Below are positions 10,090-19,028 of a stretch of DNA of 64,000 nt, in pieces; positions within the stretch are counted from its first letter, which is position 1, and every line of letters starts with the position of its first letter. The DNA lies in contig UCKM01000021.1 of NCBI GenBank assembly GCA_900473175.1, forward strand, positions 1-64,000, given 5' to 3'. The stretch comes from Hyphomicrobiales bacterium (lineage in GTDB: Bacteria; Pseudomonadota; Alphaproteobacteria; Rhizobiales; Rhizobiaceae). The notes beneath the pieces were generated by a model. It searched no databases, was not told the origin of the DNA, and saw nothing but the letters and a program-made list of their open reading frames with translations. The position numbers and the translations under genes were made by a program.

Positions 10090-11406
10090 CTACTCGAGCA
10101 GCGGCGACCAGGCAGGGTCGGAAGAAAGGTTAGGAGTCTGAATCTGGCGAATGTTGCGTCCGGTCAGGTCGACGGTCATCAGATGCGGGCTGTTCGAGCC
10201 GGGGGGCTGGCGGAAGAACATCAGGACGCGGCCGTTCGGAGCCCAGGTCGGGCCTTCGTCATGATAGCCGCTCGAAAGAATGCGCTCCCCTGAACCATCG
10301 GTCTTCATCACACCGATCGAGAACTCGCCGCCGGATTGCTTGGTGAACGCAATCAGATCACCACGCGGTGACCATACCGGTGTCGAATAAGACCCATCGC
10401 CGAACGAAATGCGCTGCGGGTTCGATCCATCGGCACCCATCTTGTAGATCTGCGGACGCCCGCCACGGTCAGATTCAAACACGACCTGGCTGCCATCAGG
10501 CGAATAGGAAGCGCCGGTATCGATCGCGGACGTGCTCGTCAGACGGGTCGTCGTGCGGCTGCGCAAATCCATCGTGTAGATATTGGCGCTGCCATCTTCC
10601 TGAAGAAGGCTCATGACCACCTTCTGCCCATCGGGCGAGAAGCGCGGTGCAATGGTCATGCCCGGAAAATTGCCGACCAGTTCGCGCTGACCGGTCTCGA
10701 GCTGCAGGAGATAGATCTGCGGCTTGCCGCCCTCGAACGACATATACGTGATTTCCTGACGGCTCGGAGAGAAGCGCGGCGTCAGCACGAGGTCCTTGCC
10801 GTTCGTCAGATAGCGCGTATTTGCTCCATCCTGATCCATGATCGCGAGGCGCTTGACGCGCTTCTCTCTCGTACCGGATTCATCGACGAAAACGACGCGT
10901 GTGTCGAAGTAGCCATCCTCGCCAGTAAGTTCCTTATAGATGGCATCTGCGATAATGTGGGCGACGCGACGCCAGCTATCGGGCGACGTAAAGAACTGCT
11001 GCCCAATCAGCTGCTTGCCTGCGAACGTATCCCACAGGCGGAATTCAGCTTTCAGCCTGCCGTCGCCCTGCTTGGTTACCCGGCCTGTGACCAACGCCTG
11101 CGCGTTGATTACTTTCCAGTCCTCGAAGCGCGGAGCAGCATCGGGATTCGATATCTTTTCGATGAACGCGCCCTTGTCGATCGGCGCAAACAGGCCCGAA
11201 CGCTCAAGATCGGCAGCGACAACGCCGGAAATATTGGCACCTAGCTGATCACCGGAGAGGAAATCAGTAATCGCGATCGGCATGGGCTCGACAATACCTT
11301 TGGTGATATCAAGCTTAAGCTGCGCGCGCGCCGGCAGTGTTGCGATCGTCAACATTGCGACGATTACCGCAAGCGCTGAGAAAATAGTCCGGATCATTCT
11401 ATACAT
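10090..11406 (-). CDS. tolB: Tol-Pal system beta-propeller protein TolB
   Basis: TolB is a periplasmic protein that links TolA and Pal. The 438-residue product starts at 11406 (GAGGG upstream; a second Met at residue 4 is possible). It has a signal peptide ending near ATLPARAQ, an N-terminal alpha/beta domain ([28 protein letters not shown]) and a six-bladed propeller of repeated [40 protein letters not shown] blades. It lies 38 bases after tolA in the same operon and is followed by a terminator. Confidence 0.97.
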   Translation of the reverse strand: MYRMIRTIFSALAVIVAMLTIATLPARAQLKLDITKGIVEPMPIAITDFLSGDQLGANISGVVAADLERSGLFAPIDKGAFIEKISNPDAAPRFEDWKVINAQALVTGRVTKQGDGRLKAEFRLWDTFAGKQLIGQQFFTSPDSWRRVAHIIADAIYKELTGEDGYFDTRVVFVDESGTREKRVKRLAIMDQDGANTRYLTNGKDLVLTPRFSPSRQEITYMSFEGGKPQIYLLQLETGQRELVGNFPGMTIAPRFSPDGQKVVMSLLQEDGSANIYTMDLRSRTTTRLTSTSAIDTGASYSPDGSQVVFESDRGGRPQIYKMGADGSNPQRISFGDGSYSTPVWSPRGDLIAFTKQSGGEFSIGVMKTDGSGERILSSGYHDEGPTWAPNGRVLMFFRQPPGSNSPHLMTVDLTGRNIRQIQTPNLSSDPAWSPLLE

Positions 11407-11444
11407 CAGTTCGGGGCCCTCTTTTGGCTGGCCTATGGTCGTGA

Positions 11445-12554
11445 TTAGGTCGCGCCAGGATGGAAGGTCAGTTCGACCTGTTCCCAGCTGTCATATTTGT
11501 CCTGTGGCAGGTTGAAGGGTACAGAGCGCATGACCGCTCTCAGTGCACCACTCTTGGCAGCGTTCAGCAGAGCGGGTTCGCCGCCGCTGCCACTGACTTC
11601 GGGACTACCGTCGATCTCGCCGCTCTGCGTCAGGCGGAATTTGACGGTAATTGTCATTTCAGGGAATTCTTCGGCGCCGACCGGCTTGTTCCAGTTTCCT
11701 TCGATGGCGCTCCGTAATGCATCCATTTCGCTCTGGCTGAGCTTGGAGCCGCCCGTCGCCTTGTCCGCACCCAGCGACGCCCTGTCGGTCGAGCGCTTGG
11801 CGCCGCCGGCAGACGGCTTTTGATTGTTGAGCAACTCGGCGACCTGATCGGCAATGCCCTTATCCTTGGACGGCGTCGATGCGGTCTGGGTCTGTTTGGT
11901 CTTCTCCGGCGTTTCCTTGCGGTCCGGCGTCTTCGCCGTTTGTGCGGGCGGCGTCGGCTTGGCCTCGGGTTTCGCCACATTTTCCGGCAGCTTGAACGTC
12001 TCCTCGGCAGGCTTTTCCGCCTGCGGGGTCGGTTCGGGCTTGGGTTCTTCCTTGGGCGCCGGGTCCGGCTTCACCTGATTGATCGCCTCTGCAACGGGGT
12101 CGGGCTTCACCTCCTGCTTGGGGGCAGGCTCCGGCTTGACCTCGGTCGCCGGCACGGGTTCGGGCTTCGGCTCCGGCTTCACTTCGGGCTTTGGCTCCGG
12201 CTGGGGTTCCGGCTTTGCGACCGGCGTCTCCGACGGCTTTGGGGCTTCGGCCGCTTCGACCGGCTTTGGCTTGGTCTCCGGCACCGGTTTGGTCTTGGTG
12301 TCGACCTCGCTGTCGCCGACATTCTGCGCATCAGCTATCGTCTGCGGCTTTTCGGCCGGCTTGGGCGCTGGCTTTTCCGCTTTCGGGGCCTTTTTGTCAC
12401 CCTGCTGCAGCTGGGTGATGGATTCGACCGGGACAATATCGATGGGCATGGATTCAACATCCGCGACCATTGGCGCGGGCGCAGAAAAGGTCAGCAGCCC
12501 CCAGCCGAGAATGGCGGCATGAATAACAGCAGAGGATATGACACTGCCTTTCAT
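11445..12554 (-). CDS. tolA: cell envelope integrity protein TolA
   Basis: TolA spans the periplasm and transmits the TolQR proton-motive signal to TolB-Pal. The 369-residue protein has one N-terminal membrane helix ([20 protein letters not shown]) and a long Pro/Glu/Lys-rich middle of imperfect [13 protein letters not shown] repeats (about residues 45-225). The C-terminal globular domain (about 260-369) carries [22 protein letters not shown] and the TonB-like end. The repeat region is low-complexity DNA that could change length by slippage. Placement tolQ-tolR-tolA-tolB confirms identity despite low expected sequence similarity. Confidence 0.92.
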   Translation of the reverse strand: MKGSVISSAVIHAAILGWGLLTFSAPAPMVADVESMPIDIVPVESITQLQQGDKKAPKAEKPAPKPAEKPQTIADAQNVGDSEVDTKTKPVPETKPKPVEAAEAPKPSETPVAKPEPQPEPKPEVKPEPKPEPVPATEVKPEPAPKQEVKPDPVAEAINQVKPDPAPKEEPKPEPTPQAEKPAEETFKLPENVAKPEAKPTPPAQTAKTPDRKETPEKTKQTQTASTPSKDKGIADQVAELLNNQKPSAGGAKRSTDRASLGADKATGGSKLSQSEMDALRSAIEGNWNKPVGAEEFPEMTITVKFRLTQSGEIDGSPEVSGSGGEPALLNAAKSGALRAVMRSVPFNLPQDKYDSWEQVELTFHPGAT

Positions 12555-12559
12555 TTCGC

Positions 12560-13012
12560 TCAGCTATCCTGCTCCTGAAGACTGACGAGACCGATGTTCT
12601 TGAACCCGGCCGCCGAAATACGCGCCATGACCTTCATGACCGCGCCGTAATCGGCGGTCTTGTCGCCGCGCACGAAAATGCGCTCGTTGTAGCCGGTCTT
12701 GGCGATTGCCTGCAGCTTGGGGACAACTTCCTCGATCGGGATTTCCGTGTCTTCGATGAAAATCTGCCCCTGCTGATTGACTGAAATCGTTATTGGCTTG
12801 GTGTCTGTATCGAGGGCTTTCGCCTGGGTGTCAGGCAGATCAATCGGCACGCCAACGGTCATCAGTGGCGCAGCGACCATGAAGATGATCAACAGTACCA
12901 GCATGACGTCGACCAGCGGCGTCACGTTGATTTCACTCATCAGCGCCTTGCTGGCCCGTCCGCGCCGGCGGCGCCCGCCTGAAGATCCGTTGTTTCCAAT
13001 TGACATGCCCAT
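12560..13012 (-). CDS. tolR: Tol-Pal system protein TolR
   Basis: TolR is an ExbD-family inner-membrane protein that forms the proton-driven stator with TolQ. The 150-residue product has a basic N-terminus (GGRRRRGRASK) and the typical SEINVTPLVDVMLVLLIIF helix with the essential Asp in LVDVML. A periplasmic domain follows (VGVPIDLPDTQ, IFIEDTEIPIEEVVPKL, RIFVRGDKTADYGAVMKVM). The stop is five bases before tolA. The ATG six bases downstream of the chosen start is an alternative. Confidence 0.95.
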   Translation of the reverse strand: MGMSIGNNGSSGGRRRRGRASKALMSEINVTPLVDVMLVLLIIFMVAAPLMTVGVPIDLPDTQAKALDTDTKPITISVNQQGQIFIEDTEIPIEEVVPKLQAIAKTGYNERIFVRGDKTADYGAVMKVMARISAAGFKNIGLVSLQEQDS

Positions 13013-13056
13013 GGCATCAAATCTCGCAATTCAGTATCGGTTACGCATGCGGTTGC

Positions 13057-13764
13057 TCAGGCCCGCGGCAGCTTCTCATCGATTTGCCGCGAGAGTATGG
13101 CGGAGAACTCGTCGGCGAAGCCTTCCATGCGCGCCGTCAGTTTGCCTGCATCACTTGACAGTTTGTTGTAGGCGATAACGGCGGGAATGGCCGCGACAAG
13201 GCCGATCGCCGTTGCGAGGAGCGCTTCGGCGATACCGGGAGCGACGACTGCAAGACTGGTCGATTTCGAGCCTGCGATCGCCATGAATGAGGTCATGATA
13301 CCAATGACGGTGCCGAACAGGCCGATGAACGGACCCGCGGAGCCGATGGTCGCGAGGAAGGTGAGGCGGGCGGCGAGATAATCGCTTTCGCGGGCCAATG
13401 CGACATCCATGGCCTTGTCGATACGCATCTGCAGTGCGATCGGCGAGCGGGCGCCCTTTTCGAAGGATTTCTTCCATTCCCGCATGGCGGCAATGAAGAT
13501 GGAGCCCATGCCGGTGGTCCGCTTCTCGCCGAGGTTGCGATAGAGTTCCTCAAGCGATTGGCCCGACCAGAATATCTGTTCGAAGCGATCGAAGGCGCGT
13601 TTGGCGCGACCAAATCCGAGCGCTTTGTCGATGATGATCGCCCAGGTCCAGATGGATGCACCAAGAAGCCCCACCATCACCAGCTTGACGATGAAACCGG
13701 CCTGCCAGAACAATCCCCACAAGGACGTGTCCGAGGCCTGAACGGCAACCGCTAAATTTTCCAT
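13057..13764 (-). CDS. tolQ: Tol-Pal system protein TolQ
   Basis: TolQ is the MotA/TolQ/ExbB-family proton-channel subunit of the Tol complex. It is 235 residues long with three membrane helices (about 17-38, 140-162 and 175-200). The conserved segment is TIGSAGPFIGLFGTVIGIMTSF, followed by APGIAEALLATAIGLVAAIPAV. GAGGG lies before the ATG. It is the first gene of tolQRAB. The 252-base gap to ybgC (13765-14016) must carry its promoter; it contains TTAACCAT-like half-sites but no full CtrA box that I can see. Confidence 0.96.
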   Translation of the reverse strand: MENLAVAVQASDTSLWGLFWQAGFIVKLVMVGLLGASIWTWAIIIDKALGFGRAKRAFDRFEQIFWSGQSLEELYRNLGEKRTTGMGSIFIAAMREWKKSFEKGARSPIALQMRIDKAMDVALARESDYLAARLTFLATIGSAGPFIGLFGTVIGIMTSFMAIAGSKSTSLAVVAPGIAEALLATAIGLVAAIPAVIAYNKLSSDAGKLTARMEGFADEFSAILSRQIDEKLPRA

Positions 13765-14016
13765 ATCACTACCCTCGAATCCGAAAACCCGGCATGTTGA
13801 CCGGGGCGCAATCGTCTCTCATTCCAGATGAGCCACGTTTTGAAACCGGATATTTCCAGTAACCACATAGCGGCTTCTCACGGTTAATTTTGGTAAAACG
13901 AAGGCGTTAACGCGAAACGCTTCGTTTGATGGCCTTATTCATGGTTTGTTATGGTTAAGGATCAGTTATCATGCAGGCAGATATGCCGATTTAAAGCAAA
14001 ACTGCTCTGCCCGCCC

Positions 14017-14481
14017 TCATGATTGCGGCTTGAAGAGCTTGATCCATTCTGCGGGAAACCTTCGCGGGCGGCCGGCATCATTAATCAGCGCCGCTTCCAC
14101 TTTGGCGAAGATCAGCAGTTCATCGCCGCGTTTGATCGCTTGCGCCATCCTTACCCGGGCGCCGGAAATCTCCGCGGTATGGGTCTCCACCGTCAGTACA
14201 TCGTCGATCCGCGCCGCCGATCTGAAGTCAATCTCCATGCGCCGCACGACCCAGACAATACTTTCGCCCAGTTTGCCATCGGCAAGCTCCGAATGATGCA
14301 CGCCGAGAAGCCGCAGATAGTCGGTGCGGCCGCGCTCGAGATATTCGAGGTAGCGGGCATGGTAGACGACGCCGGAAAAATCGGTGTCGGCATAGTAGAC
14401 GCGGGCCAGCATCCGGTGCCCGGCATCGGTCAGTTCGCCGGCAAGCCCGGCCGTTAAGCAAACGGAATGGTTTTCGCTCAT
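14017..14481 (-). CDS. ybgC: Tol-Pal-associated acyl-CoA thioesterase YbgC
   Basis: YbgC is a hotdog-fold thioesterase; family members hydrolyse short- or long-chain acyl-CoA, and the genetic link with Tol-Pal is conserved though its reason is unclear. From the ATG at 14481 (AAAGGA upstream) it has 154 residues. It contains VYYADTDFSGVVYHARYLEYLERGRTDYL, with the catalytic Asp in YADTDFSGVVYH. A start 17 codons earlier is in frame but has no good ribosome site. It is separated from tolQ by 252 bases. A plus-strand GH5 gene starts divergently just upstream. Confidence 0.93.
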   Translation of the reverse strand: MSENHSVCLTAGLAGELTDAGHRMLARVYYADTDFSGVVYHARYLEYLERGRTDYLRLLGVHHSELADGKLGESIVWVVRRMEIDFRSAARIDDVLTVETHTAEISGARVRMAQAIKRGDELLIFAKVEAALINDAGRPRRFPAEWIKLFKPQS

Positions 14482-14547
14482 GGTCCTTTCCTTTTGCCGG
14501 TTTGCCGGGCAGTTTGTCCAGACCGCCGACAAAAAGGACGCGAAGAA

Positions 14548-15786
14548 TTGATCAGGTTATTGTTTCGCGTCGTTTTTTTCCTTGCCATGAGCGCAGGTGC
14601 GGCAACCGCTTCTGCCACCGCATTCACCATGCAGCATGGCCTCAACCTCGATATCTGGACGACCTGGCCTGGCCCTCAACGCTGGGATGACGAAGCGATA
14701 ACCACCAATTTCCCCGAATGGCGGCGAAGCACCCGCATGGGCAATCTCGAGGAAATCAGGAAGGCGGGGTTTGATTTCGTGCGCATGCCGGTCGACCCCG
14801 CGATCTTCCTGGAGGATGCATCCGAAAAGCGGGTCACGGGACTGATTATACAAACGCTCAAGTCCGTCGACCTGTTGCACAGGGCCGGGCTCAAGGTGAT
14901 CGTCGACTTTCATAGCATTCCGAGTGAAAGCCGGAAGGTCGGGACCACACAGATCCTTGAGGACGAAACCCTGTTCGCGCGCTATCTGAAAATGGTCGAG
15001 CGCATCGGCCGTGCCGTCTCGATGACCGATCCTTCGACCACTGCCTTCGAACCGTTCAACGAGCCCGTGACCGATTGCGATCCTGGGCTAACGCCCAAAT
15101 GGCCAGCTCTGCTGAGCGAATTACACGCCGCGGCACGCAAATCAGCCCCGGTGCACACCTTGATTCTCTCTGGCGGTTGCTGGTCAAGCGCCTATGGTCT
15201 GACGAAAATCAATCCCTCGGCGATCGCCGATGACAATGTCATCTGGACCTTTCACTCCTATGAGCCCTATGTCCTCACCCACCAGGGTGCCAATTGGACA
15301 GGTGACTCCATGAGCTATGTCGAAGGTCTGCCCTATCCGCCTGATGCCTTGGGCGAAGAGGTGTTCAGGAAACGCGTTGCAACCATACGCCAGAACATCG
15401 AAACCAAGGCGCCACAAGACCAACGTGAGAAACTGCTCGCGAACTTCGATGAGATGGCGGCGGGCGCTTTCACCTATGACATGGTCCGGGCAAAGCTCAA
15501 TGAACCGTTCGACGCAGCGGAGGCATGGGGCAAAACCTACACGATACCGCCCGAGCGGATCTTTCTCGGCGAGTTCGGTATGATCCGCCAGGAACACAGC
15601 AAGGAATTTCGCGTGCCGCCCGCTTGGCGCGCTGCCTATCTGAAGGACATGACGAATGCTGCGCAAAAGCGCGGCTTCCCTTGGGCAGTGTGGTCATGGG
15701 GAGGCGCTTTCGGCATTACGCTGGACGACGAGGAGCGCGCGCTCGATCCAGTTATACTGAAAGGGCTCGGGCTCAGGGCCGAGTAA
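14548..15786 (+). CDS. secreted GH5-family glycoside hydrolase (cellulase-like)
   Basis: Predicted exported beta-glycosidase of the GH5 (endoglucanase-like) family. From a TTG at 14548 with AAGGA upstream it has 412 residues and a signal peptide (LIRLLFRVVFFLAMSAGAAT, then ASATA); an ATG 13 codons later is the alternative. Catalytic glutamates fit FEPFNEPV (acid/base, NEP motif) and ILGEFGM-like FLGEFGMIRQE (nucleophile). VIVDFHS is the early conserved His motif. The substrate is unknown; cellulose, xyloglucan or another beta-glucan is possible. It is the only plus-strand gene between ybgC and ruvB and ends three bases before the ruvB stop, which suggests insertion into an old operon region. 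Confidence 0.85.
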   Translation: MIRLLFRVVFFLAMSAGAATASATAFTMQHGLNLDIWTTWPGPQRWDDEAITTNFPEWRRSTRMGNLEEIRKAGFDFVRMPVDPAIFLEDASEKRVTGLIIQTLKSVDLLHRAGLKVIVDFHSIPSESRKVGTTQILEDETLFARYLKMVERIGRAVSMTDPSTTAFEPFNEPVTDCDPGLTPKWPALLSELHAAARKSAPVHTLILSGGCWSSAYGLTKINPSAIADDNVIWTFHSYEPYVLTHQGANWTGDSMSYVEGLPYPPDALGEEVFRKRVATIRQNIETKAPQDQREKLLANFDEMAAGAFTYDMVRAKLNEPFDAAEAWGKTYTIPPERIFLGEFGMIRQEHSKEFRVPPAWRAAYLKDMTNAAQKRGFPWAVWSWGGAFGITLDDEERALDPVILKGLGLRAE

Positions 15787-15789
15787 ACT

Positions 15790-16830
15790 TCAATCGTCTT
15801 CCTGGAACAGGTTGATCTGCTGCTGGACGATCTCGGCTGGCGCGCTGAGGCCAAGGTGCCGCCAGGCGTTGGCGGTTAGCACACGTCCGCGCGGCGTGCG
15901 CTGGATGAAACCCTGCTGGATGAGATAAGGCTCGATGATATCCTCGATCGCGTCGCGCGGTTCGGAGAGCCCAGCCGCAATCGTCTCGATCCCTACTGGC
16001 CCCCCCCCGAAATTGTGCGCGATCATCGAGAGATAGCGGCGATCAAGCTGGTCGAGCCCAAGCGCATCGACTTCGAGCCGAAGCAGTGCCGAATCGGCCG
16101 TCTCACGATCGATCTTGTCCTTGCCGTCGACAACGGCGAAGTCGCGCACGCGCCGGAGCAACCGTCCGGCGATGCGGGGGGTGCCGCGCGCACGGCGGGC
16201 AACTTCCAATGCGCCGTCATCGGTCATGCCGATGCCCATGATGCGCGCGCCGCGCCGCACGATATGTTCCAGTTCCTCGACCGTATAGAAGTTCAACCGG
16301 ATAGGGATGCCGAAGCGGTCGCGCAGGGGCGTGGTCAATAGTCCAAGCCGCGTCGTAGCCGCAACGAGCGTGAATTTGGCAAGATCGATCTTGACGGAGC
16401 GTGCCGCAGGACCCTCACCGATGATCAGATCGAGCTGATAGTCTTCCATGGCCGGATAGAGGATTTCCTCAACCGCCGGGCTCAGGCGATGGATCTCATC
16501 GATGAAAAGAACATCGTTTTCTTCAAGGTTTGTGAGAAGCGCGGCAAGATCGCCAGCCTTGGCAATCACCGGACCGGACGTCGAGCGGAAATTGACGCCG
16601 AGTTCCTTGGCCATGATCTGCGCCAGCGTCGTTTTGCCGAGACCGGGCGGCCCGACGAACAGCACATGGTCGAGGGCTTCGCCCCGCGATTTCGCTGCCT
16701 CGATGAACACTTTCAGATTGGCGCGCGCCGCCGCCTGCCCGACGAAATCGGCAAGGGTCTGCGGGCGCAGCGAGGTATCGAGATCCTCTCCGCGCTTGTC
16801 GGGCATAATCAGGCGGCTTGCATCGCTCAT
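15790..16830 (-). CDS. ruvB: Holliday junction branch migration helicase RuvB
   Basis: RuvB is the hexameric AAA+ motor that drives branch migration with RuvA. The 346-residue protein has Walker A GPPGLGKT, Walker B DEIHR, sensor 1 ATTRLGLL and a C-terminal winged helix ([19 protein letters not shown]). The gene carries a run of nine G residues (C9 on the plus strand at 16000-16008) coding the conserved FGGGPVG, and the frame is intact through it. It follows ruvA by 40 bases in a ruvCAB operon. Confidence 0.98.
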   Translation of the reverse strand: MSDASRLIMPDKRGEDLDTSLRPQTLADFVGQAAARANLKVFIEAAKSRGEALDHVLFVGPPGLGKTTLAQIMAKELGVNFRSTSGPVIAKAGDLAALLTNLEENDVLFIDEIHRLSPAVEEILYPAMEDYQLDLIIGEGPAARSVKIDLAKFTLVAATTRLGLLTTPLRDRFGIPIRLNFYTVEELEHIVRRGARIMGIGMTDDGALEVARRARGTPRIAGRLLRRVRDFAVVDGKDKIDRETADSALLRLEVDALGLDQLDRRYLSMIAHNFGGGPVGIETIAAGLSEPRDAIEDIIEPYLIQQGFIQRTPRGRVLTANAWRHLGLSAPAEIVQQQINLFQEDD

Positions 16831-16870
16831 GCGCCTGTCCTTGCATAACGCGCTGCATCAGACAATGGCA

Positions 16871-17488
16871 TTAGCGCGAAAGCTCCTTGAGCCCCAGCCG
16901 GATGAGCTTGGTCGAATCGGCATCCTCGCCGGCAACCTTGAGCGCCGCTGCAACCGCAGTCGCCGCCTGGTCGCGCGAATAACCGAGATTGGTAAGGGCG
17001 GAAACCGCATCCGTAACCGGGCGGGATGCAACCCCCTCGCCAAGCTCCTGCTTGAGCCCGATTGTTCCGGACGCCTCGCCCGCAAAGGCGGGCGCCTTGT
17101 CCTTGAGTTCCGTGACGATGCGTTCGGCGACACGCTTGCCGACACCGGGCGCCCGGCTGACCATCGCGATATCCCGAAGTGCGATGGCGTTGGCGAGATC
17201 GGATGGCGTCAGCGTCCCGAGCACGCTCAAGGCCACCTTGGCGCCGATGCCCTGCACGCTCTGCAACAGGCGGAACCACTCGCGCTCGAGCGCCGTGCCA
17301 AATCCGAACAGCCGGATCAAATCCTCGCGCACATAGGTCTCGATCAGAAGCACCACCGCCTCGCCCGGCCCAGGCAGGTTCGACAATGTCCGTGCCGAGC
17401 AATAGGCGACATAGCCCACACCATGCACATCGACGATCACATGATCTTCACCGATTTCGTCTACCGTGCCCTTGAGTTTACCGATCAT
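16871..17488 (-). CDS. ruvA: Holliday junction DNA-binding protein RuvA
   Basis: RuvA tetramers bind four-way junctions and load RuvB. The 205-residue protein starts [12 protein letters not shown] at 17488 and its ATG overlaps the ruvC stop (ATGA, 17485-17488). The OB-fold domain comes first, then tandem helix-hairpin-helix motifs ([32 protein letters not shown]), a linker and the RuvB-binding C-terminal helices ([16 protein letters not shown]). An upstream in-frame start within ruvC is rejected because it adds a non-homologous arm. Confidence 0.98.
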   Translation of the reverse strand: MIGKLKGTVDEIGEDHVIVDVHGVGYVAYCSARTLSNLPGPGEAVVLLIETYVREDLIRLFGFGTALEREWFRLLQSVQGIGAKVALSVLGTLTPSDLANAIALRDIAMVSRAPGVGKRVAERIVTELKDKAPAFAGEASGTIGLKQELGEGVASRPVTDAVSALTNLGYSRDQAATAVAAALKVAGEDADSTKLIRLGLKELSR

Positions 17489-18012
17489 CCGAGTGCCGCC
17501 AGTTTTTGTTCGATGGCTATGCGTCCGATGGCGCTTTGCCGGTGGTGCGCGTGACAAATGGCAACGGCGAGAGCATCGGCGGCATCGTCCGTATCGAACG
17601 TCGCCTTCGGCATCAGCACCTTCACCATCATGTGAATCTGTTGCTTTTCCCCATGTCCGACGCCGATAACCGCCTTCTTGACTGCATTTGGCGCATATTC
17701 GGCTACATGCAATCCGGCAAGCGCCGGCACGAGCAGGGCGATCCCCCTCGCCTGGCCAAGCTTCAAGGTTGCGGTCGCGTCCTTGTTGACGAAGGTATGT
17801 TCGACGGCCGATTCATGCGGAACCAATTGGTGAATGATGCCGGCCAGCCCATCGTGCAGCTGGCAAAGCCGCGAGGCGAGGTCGAGCTTGGCATCGGAAA
17901 CGATCGTGCCCGCAGCCACGAAGCGCAGCGAATTGCCGAGCGTCTCGATGATCCCCCAGCCGGTGCGGCGGAGGCCGGGATCGATACCTATGATACGAAT
18001 CGCTGCTTGCAT
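17485..18012 (-). CDS. ruvC: crossover junction endodeoxyribonuclease RuvC
   Basis: RuvC cuts Holliday junctions resolved by RuvAB. The 175-residue product has the RNase-H-like acidic residues: [14 protein letters not shown] (first Asp), the conserved EHTFVNKD (second acidic region) and [17 protein letters not shown] near the C-terminus. AAGG precedes the ATG. It is the first gene of ruvCAB. A near-match to an alphaproteobacterial LexA box lies 46-60 bases upstream. Confidence 0.98.
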   Translation of the reverse strand: MQAAIRIIGIDPGLRRTGWGIIETLGNSLRFVAAGTIVSDAKLDLASRLCQLHDGLAGIIHQLVPHESAVEHTFVNKDATATLKLGQARGIALLVPALAGLHVAEYAPNAVKKAVIGVGHGEKQQIHMMVKVLMPKATFDTDDAADALAVAICHAHHRQSAIGRIAIEQKLAALG

Positions 18013-18057
18013 GGTGAGACCTTAATCATCAGGCACGCATGTTGACAGCAGAAAGGT

Positions 18058-18072
18058 GAACAAAAGCGAAAC
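18058..18072 (-). promoter_or_regulatory. candidate LexA (SOS) box upstream of ruvC
   Basis: On the minus strand GTTT-N7-GTTC, one mismatch from the alphaproteobacterial SOS box GTTC-N7-GTTC. It is 46 bases before the ruvC ATG. ruvCAB belongs to the SOS regulon in many alphaproteobacteria. Confidence 0.45.
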
Positions 18073-18093
18073 AAATCTGTTTATGACGATTGA

Positions 18094-18624
18094 TTAGCGA
18101 TGTCCAAACGCGGTTGCGAGAAGCGTGATCTGGTCGGAAACCGGATTGGCCGAAAACATGCGCTCTTGGTTGCTTGAGGCAGTCTCATTATAGATTTCCT
18201 CGTCCATCTGGCGGACGCGGGCCTGCAGACGCAAGGAGCGATGCACGATATCGCAGTAGGAGAGTGGGATTTCATCCCAGCCAACAACCGTCTCGGGCGC
18301 TGAATCCGTATCGAGACGGACCTTCGCCTTTTCCGACAATACCTGTTCCAGTGTCATCTCGCCGCTGCGCGACGCGCGCTGCAAAAGCAGCCAGGACGCA
18401 ACCTGCATCAACCGCGTGGTCAGGCGCATGGATTCGGCGGCATAAAGGGTAGCGGCCGCCCGCGAAAGCCGGCGCGCCGCTTCGCGGCCCTCGCCATCAA
18501 GGTAACCGGCGGCTTCTTCCACGAGGCTCATGCCTTCGTCGTAGAGATGATTGAAACCTTCCGACCGGACCATGCGCTCTGCGAGCCTAATCGTGTTGTC
18601 CACGTGGAATTCCTGTTCAGTCAT
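18094..18624 (-). CDS. rcdA: RcdA-like regulator of CtrA degradation (DUF1465)
   Basis: Member of DUF1465, the family of Caulobacter RcdA, an adaptor that helps the CpdR-primed ClpXP protease take up CtrA and other cell-cycle proteins. From the second of two adjacent ATGs it has 176 residues and is predicted almost wholly helical (NTIRLAERMVRSEGFNHLYDEGM, AATLYAAESMRLTTRLMQVASWLL). The tail is flexible (ASSNQERMFSANPVSDQ). RcdA function comes from the family. Upstream, a CtrA box 150 bases before the start would close a feedback loop. ruvC begins 81 bases downstream on the same strand. Confidence 0.82.
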   Translation of the reverse strand: MTEQEFHVDNTIRLAERMVRSEGFNHLYDEGMSLVEEAAGYLDGEGREAARRLSRAAATLYAAESMRLTTRLMQVASWLLLQRASRSGEMTLEQVLSEKAKVRLDTDSAPETVVGWDEIPLSYCDIVHRSLRLQARVRQMDEEIYNETASSNQERMFSANPVSDQITLLATAFGHR

Positions 18625-18773
18625 CATATGCCCTGTTACCAATGCGCTGCCGCAAACCGCGATCTGTCAAAGCCTTGCACCCTTACTGGAACAGCAAGCG
18701 AGGCAGGACAACACGCGGCGGGCAGTATTCCCCAGCAACCTGCCTGCATACTCACATCAGCGCAAGTTTATCC

Positions 18774-18788
18774 TTAATAAAGGGTTAA
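18774..18788. promoter_or_regulatory. CtrA box upstream of rcdA
   Basis: TTAA at 18774-18777 and TTAAC starting at 18785 are seven bases apart, a full CtrA pattern. It lies about 150 bases upstream of the rcdA start. In Caulobacter rcdA is transcribed under CtrA control; the same is inferred here. Confidence 0.6.
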
Positions 18789-18817
18789 CGGCAGGGTCAT
18801 GGTGAAGATATGAACAT

Positions 18818-18848
18818 AAAAAAAGAGCCGCAAAAACATGGCGGCTCT
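18818..18848 (-). terminator. strong intrinsic terminator
   Basis: Perfect 8-base-pair hairpin (arms 18824-18831 AGAGCCGC and 18841-18848 GCGGCTCT, loop of nine). It is followed on the minus strand by seven T residues. It can end the acyl-CoA synthetase transcript, the proposed small RNA, or both. Confidence 0.88.
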
Positions 18849-18918
18849 CAGGAGTCTAACAGGGAGGCGTCAAACAAAGTGGCCAAACCACTTGGTAAGA
18901 ATCCAGAAAACTGGATGA
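18818..18918 (-). ncRNA. candidate CtrA-activated small RNA (about 100 nt)
   Basis: Between the acyl-CoA synthetase stop and the terminator lies a complete small transcription unit on the minus strand. A CtrA box (18954-18940) spans the -35 position of a -10 CTATAA (18929-18924), giving a start near 18918. The predicted RNA folds into an ATCCAG-TTTT-CTGGAT hairpin (18916-18901), an AAGTGG/CCACTT hairpin (18893-18877), a single-stranded stretch with CCTCCC (18868-18863) and the terminator hairpin with U7. A free CCUCCC could pair with ribosome-binding sites. No reading frame of note is present. No family is recognised. The alternative is read-through 3' UTR of the synthetase. Confidence 0.5.
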
Positions 18919-18939
18919 TCAATTTATAGATTGTAATGC

Positions 18940-18954
18940 TTAACAACCCGTTAA
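18940..18954 (-). promoter_or_regulatory. CtrA box of the candidate small RNA promoter
   Basis: TTAA (18940-18943) and TTAA (18951-18954) with a seven-base spacer. On the minus strand it is ten bases before the CTATAA -10 element, so the -35 position falls inside the box, the arrangement seen at CtrA-activated promoters. Confidence 0.6.
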
Positions 18955-19028
18955 CGCCGACAATCAAGTTGAACGGACCTGCAGCCAGACTCCGGTCAGC
19001 GGTCGTTTCCAAGGCCTTTGCTGCGGGA

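Noticed and set aside
12050-12290. Short tandem PEPKPE-coding repeats as a mobile or regulatory repeat
   Set aside because: They are in frame within TolA and explained by the low-complexity periplasmic arm.
11820-12578. Arg/Leu/Gly-rich open frame opposite tolA
   Set aside because: Its composition is the reverse reading of the Pro/Glu/Lys repeats of TolA, so it is a by-product of repeat codon use.
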